From the NCBI RefSeq assembly GCF_945859705.1, contig NC_079136.1, positions 90,581,120 to 90,645,119 on the forward strand: a stretch of DNA of 64,000 nucleotides, given 5' to 3'. Below the pieces are notes generated by a model. It was not told the origin of the DNA. It worked only from the letters and a program-made list of their open reading frames with translations, and searched no databases. Shown one piece after another: positions 52,301 to 64,000 of the stretch (position 1 is its first letter; each line of letters begins with the position of its first letter). The position numbers were made by a program, and so were the translations under genes. This DNA comes from Episyrphus balteatus (lineage: Eukaryota > Arthropoda > Insecta > Diptera > Syrphidae).

Positions 52301-55040
52301 AGTGATTTTCTCCAAACGTGAATTTTTCAACTCCAATTGAATTGTATGCGAAGGATATCGACTCACAGAGCACAAAAATGTATTTTCTATAAGTTTTGGA
52401 CTTGTAGTTTTGTTTTTAGAGAATTTTGAATTTTGCAAAGTTTTGATGTGTTTAGACGCTCGGTTAACGAGATATGACGATTTAAACATTTTTAAAAGTG
52501 ATTTTCTCCAAACGTGAATTTTTCAACTCCAATTGAATTGTATGCGAAGGATATCGACTCACAGAGCACAAAAATGTATTTTCTATAAGTTTTGGACTTG
52601 TAGTTTTGTTTTTAGAGAATTTTGAATATTGCAAGTTTTGATGTGTTTAGACGCTCGGTTAACAAGATATGACGATTTAAACATTTTTAAGAGTGATTTT
52701 CTCCAAACGTGAATTTTTCAACTCCAATTGAATTGTATGCGAAGGATATCGACTCACAGAGCACAAAAATGTATTTTCTATAAGTTTTGGACTTGTAGTT
52801 TTGTTTTTAGAGAATTTTGAATTTTGCAAAGTTTTGATGTGTTTAGACGCTCGGTTAACGAGATATGACGATTTAAACATTTTTTAAAGTGATTTTCTCC
52901 AAACGTGAATTTTTCAACTCCAATTGAATTGTATGTGAAGGATATCGACTCACAGAGCACCAAAAATGTATTTTCTATAAGTTTTGGACTTGTAGTTTTG
53001 TTTTTAGAGAATTTTGAATTTTGCAAAGTTTTGATGTGTTTAGACGCTCGGTTAACGAGATATGACGATTTAAACATTTTTAAAAGTGATTTTCTCTAAA
53101 CGTGAATTTTTCAACTCCAATTGAATTGTATGCGAAGGATATCGACTCACAGAGCACAAAAATGTATTTTCTATAAGTTTTGGACTTGTAGTTTTGTTTT
53201 TAGAGAATTTTGAATTTTGCAAAGTTTTGATGTGTTTAGACGCTCGGTTAACGAGATATGACGATTTAAACATTTTTAAAAGTGATTTTCTCCAAACGTG
53301 AATTTTTCAACTCCAATTGAATTGTATGCGAAGGATATCGACTCACAGAGCACAAAAATGTATTTTCTATAAGTTTTGGACTTGTAGTTTTGTTTTAAGA
53401 GGATTTTGAATTTTGCAAAGTTTTGATGTGTTTAGACGCTCGGTTAACGAGATATGACGATTTAAACATTTTTAAAAGTGATTTTCTCCAAACGTGAATT
53501 TTTCAACTCCAATTGAATTGTATGCGAAGGATATCGACTCACAGAGCACAAAAATGTATTTTCTATAAGTTTTGGACTTGTAGTTTTGTTTTTAGAGAAT
53601 TTTGAATTTTGCAAAGTTTTGATGTGTTTAGACGCTCGGTTAACGAGATATGACGATTTAAACATTTTTAAAAGTGATTTTCTCCAAACGTGAATTTTTC
53701 AACTCCAATTGAATTGTATGCGAAGGATATCGACTCACAGAGCACAAAAATGTATTTTCTATAAGTTTTGGACTTGTAGTTTTGTTTTTAGAGAATTTTG
53801 AATTTTGCAAGTTTTGATGTGTTTAGACGCTCGGTTAACGAGATATGACGATTTAAACATTTTTTAAAGTGATTTTCTCCAAACGTGAATTTTTCAACTC
53901 CAATTGAATTGTATGTGAAGGATATCGACTCACAGAGCACAAAAATGTATTTTCTATAAGTTTTGGACTTGTAGTTTTGTTTTTAGAGAATTTTGAATTT
54001 TGCAAAGTTTTGATGTGTTTAGACGCTCGGTTAACGAGATATGACGATTTAAACATTTTTAAAAGTGATTTTCTCTAAACGTGAATTTTTCAACTCCAAT
54101 TGAATTGTATGCGAAGGATATCGACTCACAGAGCACAAAAATGTATTTTCTATAAGTTTTGGACTTGTAGTTTTGTTTTTAGAGAATTTTGAATTTTGCA
54201 AAGTTTTGATGTGTTTAGACGCTCGGTTAACGAGATATGACGATTTAAACATTTTTAAAAGTGATTTTCTCCAAACGTGAATTTTTCAACTCCAATTGAA
54301 TTGTATGCGAAGGATATCGACTCACAGAGCACAAAAATGTATTTTCTATAAGTTTTGGACTTGTAGTTTTGTTTTTAGAGAATTTTGAATTTTGCAAAGT
54401 TTTGATGTGTTTAGACGCTCGGTTAACGAGATATGACGATTTAAACATTTTTAAAAGTGATTTTCTCCAAACGTGAATTTTTCAACTCCAATTGAATTGT
54501 ATGCGAAGGATATCGACTCACAGAGCACAAAAATGTGTTTTCTATAAGTTTTGGACTTGTAGTTTTGTTTTTAGAGAATTTTGAATTTTGTAAAGTTTTG
54601 ATGTGTTTAGACGCTCGGTTAACGAGATATGACGATTTAAACATTTTTAAAAGTGATTTTCTCCAAACGTGAATTTTTCAACTCCAATTGAATTGTATGC
54701 GAAGGATATCGACTCACAGAGCACAAAAATGTATTTTCTATAAGTTTTGGACTTGTAGTTTTGTTTTTAGAGAATTTTGAATTTTGCAAAGTTTTGATGT
54801 GTTTAGACGCTCGGTTAACGAGATATGACGATTTAAACATTTTTAAAAGTGATTTTCTCCAAACGTGAATTTTTCAACTCCAATTGAATTGTATGCGAAG
54901 GATATCGACTCACAGAGCACAAAAATGTATTTTCTATAAGTTTTGGACTTGTAGTTTTGTTTTAAGAGGATTTTGAATTTTGCAAAGTTTTGATGTGTTT
55001 AGACGCTCGGTTAACGAGATATGACGATTTAAACATTTTT
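46351..55040 (+). repeat. Satellite array with 977-bp five-monomer repeats
   Basis: About 44 monomers. A block of five (977 bp) is duplicated around 47.4-48.4 and 48.4-49.3 kb: the TTTTTGAAAGTG mark (47608, 48585) and the TAGACTCTCGG / GATTAAAACA monomer (47961, 48938) recur at that spacing. A GTATGTGAAGG monomer (52931, 53911) marks another five-monomer unit, seen again at 58671 and 59648 beyond the next insertion. The GAATTATATCG variant of the first array reappears near 51179 and 51570. Confidence 0.97.
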
Positions 55041-55238
55041 GAAGTTATACTTCTTATGGGAGGGTGGGTATGAAAATTTACTTTTTGACAAGAATGTCAA
55101 AGGGATTATGACGCGATCACCCTGGGTAGCAGGGCTGTCGTTTCACCTTTAGAGTAGGCAGTACTTTAGTATTTAAAAATGCAGTACGCCGCAGTACGGC
55201 AAACATAAAACACACAACACGTTGCAAGTTACATGTTT

Positions 55239-55378
55239 CATGTGGCAAGTTGCATGTGGCAAGTCGTATGTGGCAAGTTGCATGTGGCAAGTTGTATGTG
55301 GCAAGTTGCGTGTGGCAAGTTGCATGTGGCAAGTTGCGTGTGGCAAGTTGCATGTGGTAATTTCCATGTGGCAAGTTG
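55239..55378 (+). repeat. 14-bp minisatellite, ten units
   Basis: Ten units of CATGTGGCAAGTTG with scattered substitutions (CATGTGGTAATTTC in the ninth). Because 14 is not a multiple of three, open frames of 64-85 codons appear on both strands; they are artefacts. Confidence 0.92.
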
Positions 55379-55379
55379 C

Positions 55380-57299
55380 CAGGGTTGCAAAAAGCTCACA
55401 TTTCAGCTCAGCTCACAGCTCAGCTCAAATTTTAGCTAGGTACCATAGCTTAGCTCATTTGAGCTGAGCTGAAAGTGAGCTGAGCTGAAAGTGAGCGCCC
55501 CAACTTCCAACGCCTATATCTCGGAATTTTGAAAAAAATGAAAAAAAAATTTTTGATGCCAAAAGGTAGCGAGGACTCTAACCTACATTTGGGTACAACT
55601 CCCATCCCTGTAGGTGCACGCGTTCTCAAACCGGGTGAACTTAAAGGAAAAAAAAAGTTAAGGCCGATTCTGAAAAAATAGGTATGATGTGGCGGTTTAA
55701 CATGGAAGATGATTTTTTAAAAATCTGAGAATGTGCAAAGCGTAGGCCCATGACACAAGCTATCATTGGGTATCACTCCCAAAAATTGCTCTCAAGCGGT
55801 TTAGCTTCCAGGAGCATTCAAAGATTCGGGGATTTTTCGAAAAAAAAATTTACCCCAACTTTCAAAACTGATTTTCTCGGAATTTTAAAAAAAGTCGAAA
55901 AACCGGATATACCACTATCGGGTAGCTGAGAATATAAGCTTTCATATGGCACCACTCCCCTGTCTCTAGATCAAAGTGTTCCAACGCCTATATCTCGGAA
56001 TTTTGAAAAAAATGAAAAAAATTTGTTTGATGCCAAAAGGTAGCGGGGACTCTAACCTACATTTGGGTACAACTCTCATCCCTGTAGGTCCACGCGTTCT
56101 CAAACCGGGAGAGCTTAAAAGTAAAAAAAAAAATAGGCACGATTCTGAAAAAATAGGCATGATGCGGCGGTTTAACATGGAAGGCGATTTTTTAAAAATC
56201 TGACAATGTGCAAAGCGTAGGCCCATGACACAAGCTATCATTTGGCATCACTCCCAAAAATTGCTCTCAAGCGGTTTAGCTTCCAGGAGCGTTCAAAGAT
56301 TCGGGGATTTTTCGAAAAAAAATTTTACCCCAACTTTCAAACGCGATTTTCTCGGAATTTTGAAAAAAATCGAAAAACCGGATTATACCACTATCGGCTA
56401 GCTGAGAATATAAGCTTTCATATGGCACCACTCCCCTGTCTCTAGATCAAAGCGTTCCAACGCCTATATCGCGGAATTTTGAAGAAAATGAAAATAAAAT
56501 TTTTTGATGCCAAAAGGTAGCGGGGACTTTAACCTACATTTGGGTGCAATTCCCATCCCTGTAGGTCCACGCGCTCTCAAACCGGGAGAACTTAAAAGTA
56601 AAAAAAAAAATAGGCACGATTCTGAAAAAATAGGCATGATGTGGCGGTTTAACATGGAAGGCGATTTTTTAAAAATCTGACAATGTGCAAAGCGTAGGCC
56701 CATGACACAAGCTATCATTTGGCATCACTCCCAAAAATTGCTCTCAAGCGGTTTAGCTTCCAGGAGCGTTCAAAGATTCGGGGATTTTTCGAAAAAAAAT
56801 TTTACCCCAACTTTCAAACGCGATTTTCTCGGAATTTTGAAAAAAGTCGAAAAACCGGATTGTACCGGAATTTTTTTTTTATGATAAAAAAAGAAATATT
56901 TTACTAAAAAAAATAGAAATATATTTACTATCAAAAACACCAAGAGAAAAGATCACGAAAAATTATCTGTCTTATTTATAAAAATATCTATGTGTTAAAA
57001 TAATTCCATTAATAACTAGAACCAAACATCTTAAGCTATGGTGTTATATAAAAGTTTAAAATATCTTCATATTTCATTATACTTTCCAAATAAAAATCAA
57101 TGTATCCTCTCACCCATCACAGCTCAGCTCACTTTACCTTAGCTCACCCAACAGCTCAGCTCAACCATCAGCTCAGCTCACTTTCAGCTCAGCTCAAATG
57201 AGCTGAGCTATGGTACATATCTCAAAAGTGAGCTAGCTCAAAATTTGAGCTGAGCTGCGAGCTGAGCTCAGCTCACTTTTGAGCTTTGTAGCAACCCTG
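55380..57299. mobile_element. hAT-like non-autonomous element nested in the minisatellite (1920 bp)
   Basis: It starts CAGGGTTGCAAAAAGCTCA and ends with the reverse complement of CAGGGTTGCTACAAAGCTCA. An 8-bp near-duplication flanks it, CAAGTTGC (55372-55379) and CAAGTTCC (57300-57307), one mismatch. Both subterminal regions (55394-55495 and 57115-57290) are dense in AGCTCA/GAGCTGAGCT motifs in both orientations, probably transposase-binding sites. The core is a three-fold 475-bp tandem repeat, then AT-rich sequence (56870-57110). No transposase frame. Confidence 0.75.
55507..56870 (+). repeat. 475-bp tandem repeat, nearly three copies, inside the hAT-like element
   Basis: Units start CCAACGCCTATATCTCGG at 55507, 55981 and 56457 (474 and 476 bp apart). 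The third stops near 56866. The second and third are more alike than either is to the first, which differs for instance in TATCATTGGGTATCAC and GGATATACC. Open frames of 60-91 codons in these units match each other because of the repeat and hold no domain I recognise. Confidence 0.88.
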
Positions 57300-57640
57300 C
57301 AAGTTCCATATTGCTACTACTAGTGCTAAAGCACACACAATTCTCATAAAATTACCATATCGCACATTTTATGCGCAATCATTTACTTTCGTTAACCATA
57401 TATAGTACGTTCTGAACCGCACAACATGAGTAAATTTCACAGAATGAATTGAAAACTACATGGACGCAAGGAGGATGAAAGAATTAATTTATTGTTCACT
57501 TGATAAAAATGTAAAAAACGAAGTGTGGATTAATTAATTTAATAATAGAAATTAAAAATATCAAATGAAATTCATTTATATATGTATACTGAATGAGAAG
57601 TATAACTTCAGTCGCGTGTACATGTGTACACACACTCTTT

Positions 57641-60600
57641 TTTTTTAAAGTGATTTTCTCCAAACGTGAATTTTTCAACTCCAATTGAATTGTATGCGAA
57701 GGATATCGACTCACAGAGCACAAAAATGTATTTTCTATAAGTTTTGGACTTGTAGTTTTGTTTTTAGAGAATTTTGAATTTTGCAAAGTTTTGATGTGTT
57801 TAGACGCTCGGTTAACGAGATATGACGATTTAAACATTTTTAAAAGTGATTTTCTCCAAACGTGAATTTTTCAACTCCAATTGAATTGTATGCGAAGGAT
57901 ATCGACTCACAGAGCACAAAAATGTATTTTCTATAAGTTTTGGACTTGTAGTTTTGTTTTTAGAGAATTTTGAATTTTGCAAGTTTTGATGTGTTTAGAC
58001 GCTCGGTTAACGAGATATGACGATTTAAACATTTTTTAAAGTGATTTTCTCCAAACGTGAATTTTTCAACTCCAATTGAATTGTATGCGAAGGATATCGA
58101 CTCACAGAGCACAAAAATGTATTTTCTATAAGTTTTGGACTTGTAGTTTTGTTTTTAGAGAATTTTGAATTTTGCAAAGTTTTGATGTGTTTAGACGCTC
58201 GGTTAACGAGATATGACGATTTAAACATTTTTAAAAGTGATTTTCTCCAAACGTGAATTTTTCAACTCCAATTGAATTGTATGCGAAGGATATCGACTCA
58301 CAGAGCACAAAAATGTATTTTCTATAAGTTTTGGACTTGTAGTTTTGTTTTTAGAGAATTTTGAATTTTGCAAAGTTTTGATGTGTTTAGACGCTCGGTT
58401 AACGAGATATGACGATTTAAACATTTTTAAAAGTGATTTTCTCCAAACGTGAATTTTTCAACTCCAATTGAATTGTATGCGAAGGATATCGACTCACAGA
58501 GCACAAAAATGTATTTTCTATAAGTTTTGGACTTGTAGTTTTGTTTTTAGAGAATTTTGAATTTTGCAAGTTTTGATGTGTTTAGACGCTCGGTTAACGA
58601 GATATGACGATTTAAACATTTTTTAAAGTGATTTTCTCCAAACGTGAATTTTTCAACTCCAATTGAATTGTATGTGAAGGATATCGACTCACAGAGCACA
58701 AAAATGTATTTTCTATAAGTTTTGGACTTGTAGTTTTGTTTTTAGAGAATTTTGAATTTTGCAAAGTTTTGATGTGTTTAGACGCTCGGTTAACGAGATA
58801 TGACGATTTAAACATTTTTAAAAGTGATTTTCTCTAAACGTGAATTTTTCAACTCCAATTGAATTGTATGCGAAGGATATCGACTCACAGAGCACAAAAA
58901 TGTATTTTCTATAAGTTTTGGACTTGTAGTTTTGTTTTTAGAGAATTTTGAATTTTGCAAAGTTTTGATGTGTTTAGACGCTCGGTTAACGAGATATGAC
59001 GATTTAAACATTTTTAAAAGTGATTTTCTCCAAACGTGAATTTTTCAACTCCAATTGAATTGTATGCGAAGGATATCGACTCACAGAGCACAAAAATGTA
59101 TTTTCTATAAGTTTTGGACTTGTAGTTTTGTTTTTAGAGAATTTTGAATTTTGCAAGTTTTGATGTGTTTAGACGCTCGGTTAACGAGATATGACGATTT
59201 AAACATTTTTTAAAGTGATTTTCTCCAAACGTGAATTTTTCAACTCCAATTGAATTGTATGCGAAGGATATCGACTCACAGAGCACAAAAATGTATTTTC
59301 TATAAGTTTTGGACTTGTAGTTTTGTTTTTAGAGAATTTTGAATTTTGCAAAGTTTTGATGTGTTTAGACGCTCGGTTAACGAGATATGACGATTTAAAC
59401 ATTTTTAAAAGTGATTTTCTCCAAACGTGAATTTTTCAACTCCAATTGAATTGTATGCGAAGGATATCGACTCACAGAGCACAAAAATGTATTTTCTAAA
59501 GTTTTGGACTTGTAGTTTTGTTTTTAGAGAATTTTGAATTTTGCAAGTTTTGATGTGTTTAGACGCTCGGTTAACGAGATATGACGATTTAAACATTTTT
59601 TAAAGTGATTTTCTCCAAACGTGAATTTTTCAACTCCAATTGAATTGTATGTGAAGGATATCGACTCACAGAGCACAAAAATGTATTTTCTATAAGTTTT
59701 GGACTTGTAGTTTTGTTTTTAGAGAATTTTGAATTTTGCAAAGTTTTGATGTGTTTAGACGCTCGGTTAACGAGATATGACGATTTAAACATTTTTAAAA
59801 GTGATTTTCTCCTAAACGTGAATTTTTCAACTCCAATTGAATTGTATGCGAAGGATATCGACTCACAGAGCACAAAAATGTATTTTCTTTAAGTTTTGGA
59901 CTTGTAGTTTTGTTTTTAGAGAATTTTGAATTTTGCAAAGTTTTGATGTGTTTAGACGCTCGGTTAACGAGATATGACGATTTAAACATTTTTAAAAGTG
60001 ATTTTCTCCAAACGTGAATTTTTCAACTCCAATTGAATTGTATGCGAAGGATATCGACTCACAGAGCACAAAAATGTATTTTCTATAAGTTTGGACTTGT
60101 AGTTTTGTTTTAAGAGGATTTTGAATTTTGCAAAGTTTTGATGTGTTTAGACGCTCGGTTAACGAGATATGACGATTTAAACATTTTTAAAAGTGATTTT
60201 CTCCAAACGTGAATTTTTCAACTCCAATTGAATTGTATGCGAAGGATATCGACTCACAGAGCACAAAAATGTATTTTCTAGGTATAAGTTTTGGACTTGT
60301 AGTTTTGTTTTTAGAGAATTTTGAATTTTGCAAAGTTTTGATGTGTTTAGACGCTCGGTTAACGAGATATGACGATTTAAACATTTTTAAAAGTGATTTT
60401 CTCCAAACGTGAATTTTTCAACTCCAATTTAATTGTATGCGAAGGATATCGACTCACAGAGCACAAAAATGTATTTTCTATAAGTTTTGGACTTGTAGTT
60501 TTGTTTTTAGAGAATTTTGAATTTTGCAAGTTTTGATGTGTTTAGACGCTCGGTTAACGAGATATGACGATTTAAACATTTTTTAAAGTGATTTTCTCCA

Positions 60601-63600
60601 AACGTGAATTTTTCAACTCCAATTGAATTGTATGCGAAGGATATCGACTCACAGAGCACAAAAATGTATTTTCTATAAGTTTTGGACTTGTAGTTTTGTT
60701 TTTAGAGAATTTTGAATTTTGCAAAGTTTTGATGTGTTTAGACGCTCGGTTAACGAGATATGACGATTTAAACATTTTTAAAAGTGATTTTCTCCAAACG
60801 TGAATTTTTCAACTCCAATTGAATTGTATGCGAAGGATATCGACTCACAGAGCACAAAAATGTATTTTCTATAAGTTTTGGACTTGTAGTTTTGTTTTTA
60901 GAGAATTTTGAATTTTGCAAAGTTTTGATGTGTTTAGACGCTCGGTTAACGAGATATGACGATTTAAACATTTTTAAAAGTGATTTTCTCTAAACGTGAA
61001 TTTTTCAACTCCAATTGAATTGTATGCGAAGGATATCGACTCACAGAGCACAAAAATGTATTTTCTATAAGTTTTGGACTTGTAGTTTTGTTTTTAGAGA
61101 ATTTTGAATTTTGCAAGTTTTGATGTGTTTAGACGCTCGGTTAACGAGATATGACGATTTAAACATTTTTAAAAGTGATTTTCTCCAAACGTGAATTTTT
61201 CAACTCCAATTGAATTGTATGCGAAGGATATCGACTCACAGAGCACAAAAATGTATTTTCTATAAGTTTTGGACTTGTAGTTTTGTTTTTAGAGAATTTT
61301 GAATTTTGCAAAGTTTTGATGTGTTTAGACGCTCGGTTAACGAGATATGACGATTTAAACATTTTTAAAAGTGATTTTCTCCAAACGTGAATTTTTCAAC
61401 TCCAATTGAATTGTATCGAAGGATATCGACTCACAGAGCACAAAAATGTATTTTCTATAAGTTTTGGAATTGTAGTTTTGTTTTTAGAGAATTTTGAATT
61501 TTGCAAAGTTTTGATGTGTTTAGACGCTCGGTTAACGAGATATGACGATTTAAACATTTTTAAAAGTGATTTTCTCCAAACGTGAATTTTTCAACTCCAA
61601 TTGAATTGTATGCGAAGGATATCGACTCACAGAGCACAAAAAATGTATTTTCTATAAGTTTTGGACTTGTAGTTTGTTTTTAGAGAATTTTGAATTTTGC
61701 AAGTTTTGATGTGTTTAGACGCTCGGTTAACGAGATATGACGATTTAAACATTTTTAAAAGTGATTTTCTCCAAGCGTGAATTTTTCAACTCCAATTGAA
61801 TTGTATGCGAAGGATATCGACTCACAGAGCACAAAAATGTATTTTCTATAAGTTTTGGACTTGTAGTTTTGTTTTTAGAGAATTTTGAATTTTGCAAAGT
61901 TTTGATGTGTTTAGACGCTCGGTTAACGAGATATGACGATTTAAACATTTTAAAAGTGATTTTCTCTAAACGTGAATTTTTCAACTCCAATTGAATTGTA
62001 TGCGAAGGATATCGACTCACAGAGCACAAAAATGTATTTTCTATAAGTTTTGGACTTGTAGTTTTGTTTTTAGAGAATTTTGAATTTTGCAAGTTTTGAT
62101 GTGTTTAGACGCTCGGTTAACGAGATATGACGATTTAAACATTTTTTAAAATGATTTTCTCCAAACGTGAATTTTTCAACTCCAATTGAATTGTATGCGA
62201 AGGATATCGACTCACAGAGCACAAAAATGTATTTTCTATAAGTTTTGGACTTGTAGTTTTGTTTTTAGAGGATTTTGAATTTTGCAAAGTTTTGATGTGT
62301 TTAGACGCTCGGTTAACGAGATATGACGATTTAAACATTTTTTAAAGTGATTTTCTCCAAACGTGAATTTTTCAACTCCAATTGAATTGTATGCGAAGGA
62401 TATCGACTCACAGAGCACAAAAATGTATTTTCTATAAGTTTTGGACTTGTAGTTTTGTTTTTAGAGAATTTTGAATTTTGCAAAGTTTTGATGTGTTTAG
62501 ACGCTCGGTTAACGAGATATGACGATTTAAACATTTTTAAAAGTGATTTTCTCCAAACGTGAATTTTTCAACTCCAATTGAATTGTATGCGAAGGATATC
62601 GACTCACAGAGCACAAAAATGTATTTTCTATAAGTTTTGGACTTGTAGTTTTGTTTTTAGAGAATTTTGAATTTTGCAAAGTTTTGATGTGTTTAGACGC
62701 TCGGTTAACGAGATATGACGATTTAAACATTTTTAAAAGTGATTTTCTCCAAAAGTGAATTTTTCAACTCCAATTGAATTGTATGCGAAGGATATCGACT
62801 CACAGAGCACAAAAATGTATTTTCTATAAGTTTTGGACTTGTAGTTTGTTTTTAGAGAATTTTGAATTTTGCAAGTTTTGATGTGTTTAGACGCTCGGTT
62901 AACGAGATATGACGATTTAAACATTTTTAAAAGTGATTTTCTCCAAGCGTGTTTTCAACTCCAATTGAATTGTATGCGAAGGATATCGACTCACAGAGCA
63001 CAAAAATGTATTTTCTATAAGTTTTGGACTTGTAGTTTTGTTTTTAGAGAATTTTGAATTTTGCAAAGTTTTGATGTGTTTAGACGCTCGGTTAACGAGA
63101 TATGACGATTTAAACATTTTTAAAAGTGATTTTCTCTAAACTTGAATTTTTCAACTCCAATTGAATTGTATGCGAAGGATATCGACTCACAGAGCACAAA
63201 AATGTATTTTCTATAAGTTTTGGACTTGTAGTTTTGTTTTTAGAGAATTTTGAATTTTGCAAGTTTTGATGTGTTTAGACGCTCGGTTAACGAGATATGA
63301 CGATTTAAACATTTTAAAAAGTGATTTTCTCCAAACGTGAATTTTTCAACTCCAATTGAATTGTATGCGAAGGATATCGACTCACAGAGCACAAAAATGT
63401 GTTTTCTATAAGTTTTGGACTTGTAGTTTTGTTTTTAGAGGATTTTGAATTTTGCAAAGTTTTGATGTGTTTAGACGCTCGGTTAACGAGATATGACGAT
63501 TTAAACATTTTTAAAAGTGATTTTCTCCAAACGTGAATTTTTCAACTCCAATTGAATTGTATGCGAAGGATATCGACTCACAGAGCACAAAAATGTATTT

Positions 63601-64000
63601 TCTATAAGTTTTGGACTTGTAGTTTTGTTTTTAGAGAATTTTGAATTTTGCAAGTTCTGATGTGTTTAGACGCTCGGTTAACGAGATATGACGATTTAAA
63701 CATTTTTAAAAGTGATTTTCTCCAAACGTGAATTTTTCAACTCCAATTGAATTGTATGCGAAGGATATCGACTCACAGAGCACAAAAATGTATTTTCTAT
63801 AAGTTTTGGACTTGTAGTTTTGTTTTTAGAGAATTTTGAATTTTGCAAGTTTTGATGTGTTTAGACGCTCGGTTAACGAGATATGACGATTTAAACATTT
63901 TTTAAAGTGATTTTCTCCAAACGTGAATTTTTCAACTCCAATTGAATTGTATGCGAAGGATATCGACTCACAGAGCACAAAAATGTATTTTCTATAAGTT
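57641..64000 (+). repeat. Satellite array to the right edge
   Basis: About 32 monomers, same orientation. The GTATGTGAAGG five-monomer unit recurs at 58671 and 59648. Several isolated indels appear here that are rare elsewhere (TCTCCTAAACG near 59810, TTTTCTAGGTATAAG near 60276, TGTATCGAAGG near 61414, CCAAGCGTGTTTTCAAC near 62944), so this stretch is a little more degraded. It runs past the window end inside a monomer. Confidence 0.97.

Larger units (their letters stand above)
55041..57640. mobile_element. Composite 2.6-kb insertion in satellite, outer element unclassified
   Basis: The satellite breaks in the T-run after TTTAAACATTTTT and resumes with TTTTTTAAAGTG at about 57641, so few or no monomer bases are lost. 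GAAGTTATACTTCT (55041-55054) starts the insertion and its reverse complement is at 57596-57609, some 30 bp inside the right edge; the motif is itself nearly palindromic. The outer part consists of 55041-55379 (unique left end and a 14-bp minisatellite) and 57300-57640 (AT-rich, non-coding). I do not recognise the family. No coding frame is supported. Confidence 0.6.

Noticed and set aside
55117..55467. Four overlapping frames on both strands over the 14-bp minisatellite
   Set aside because: Produced by the repeat period; no biological frame.
55966..56907. Frames of 60-91 codons in the 475-bp repeats
   Set aside because: They recur only because the DNA repeats, differ in frame between copies, and carry no motif.

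Overview
The window looks like satellite-rich, AT-rich insect nuclear DNA. Three things point there: a 195/196-bp tandem satellite fills well over half of it; the two introns I can place are short (72 and 74 bp) with GT..AG ends; and the transposons (Polinton/Maverick, a non-LTR retrotransposon with RNase H, hAT-like and Foldback-like elements) are typical of arthropods. No host single-copy gene, tRNA, rRNA or CRISPR array is visible. The species cannot be told from the sequence.

Layout: satellite 1-154; non-autonomous hAT element 155-1227 (8-bp target duplication); satellite 1228-3720; a complete 15.7-kb Polinton/Maverick (adintovirus-like) element 3721-19463 (6-bp duplication, 603-bp terminal inverted repeats with one mismatch); satellite 19464-30116; Foldback-like element 30117-30949 (9-bp duplication); satellite 30950-34686; a second copy of the same Foldback insertion 34687-35519, made by duplication of a satellite block; satellite 35520-40420; non-LTR retrotransposon 40421-46350; satellite 46351-55040; a 2.6-kb composite insertion 55041-57640 with a hAT-like element (55380-57299) nested in a 14-bp minisatellite; satellite 57641-64000. 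All satellite arrays run in the same direction.

The Polinton carries a full set of replication, integration and virion genes: adenain-like protease and a PLA2-domain minor virion protein (minus strand), packaging ATPase, an arthropod-Polinton protein of unknown role, a fibre-like coiled-coil protein, a small Cys-rich protein, a chromodomain integrase (plus strand), an acidic/basic unknown and a spliced small protein that may be an OB-like ssDNA-binding factor (minus strand), then spliced protein-primed DNA polymerase B, penton, a 55-aa linker ORF and double-jelly-roll major capsid protein (plus strand). Key catalytic motifs are intact and the terminal repeats almost identical, so the insertion is young. 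Its protease has no ATG in the expected place and lies in the -1 frame after a T-run heptamer near the end of the PLA2 gene, which suggests frameshift expression.

The non-LTR element has endonuclease, reverse transcriptase, RNase H and a C-terminal zinc motif. Its first 111 nt can be folded as an HDV-like self-cleaving ribozyme starting at the junction with the satellite. ORF1 has one in-frame TGA. ORF2 starts directly after the ORF1 stop.

The satellite shows higher-order structure: alternating 195/196-bp monomers, nine copies of a 112-bp deleted monomer confined to 20-34 kb, 977-bp five-monomer units, and duplications of about 4.2 kb, one of which copied a Foldback insertion.
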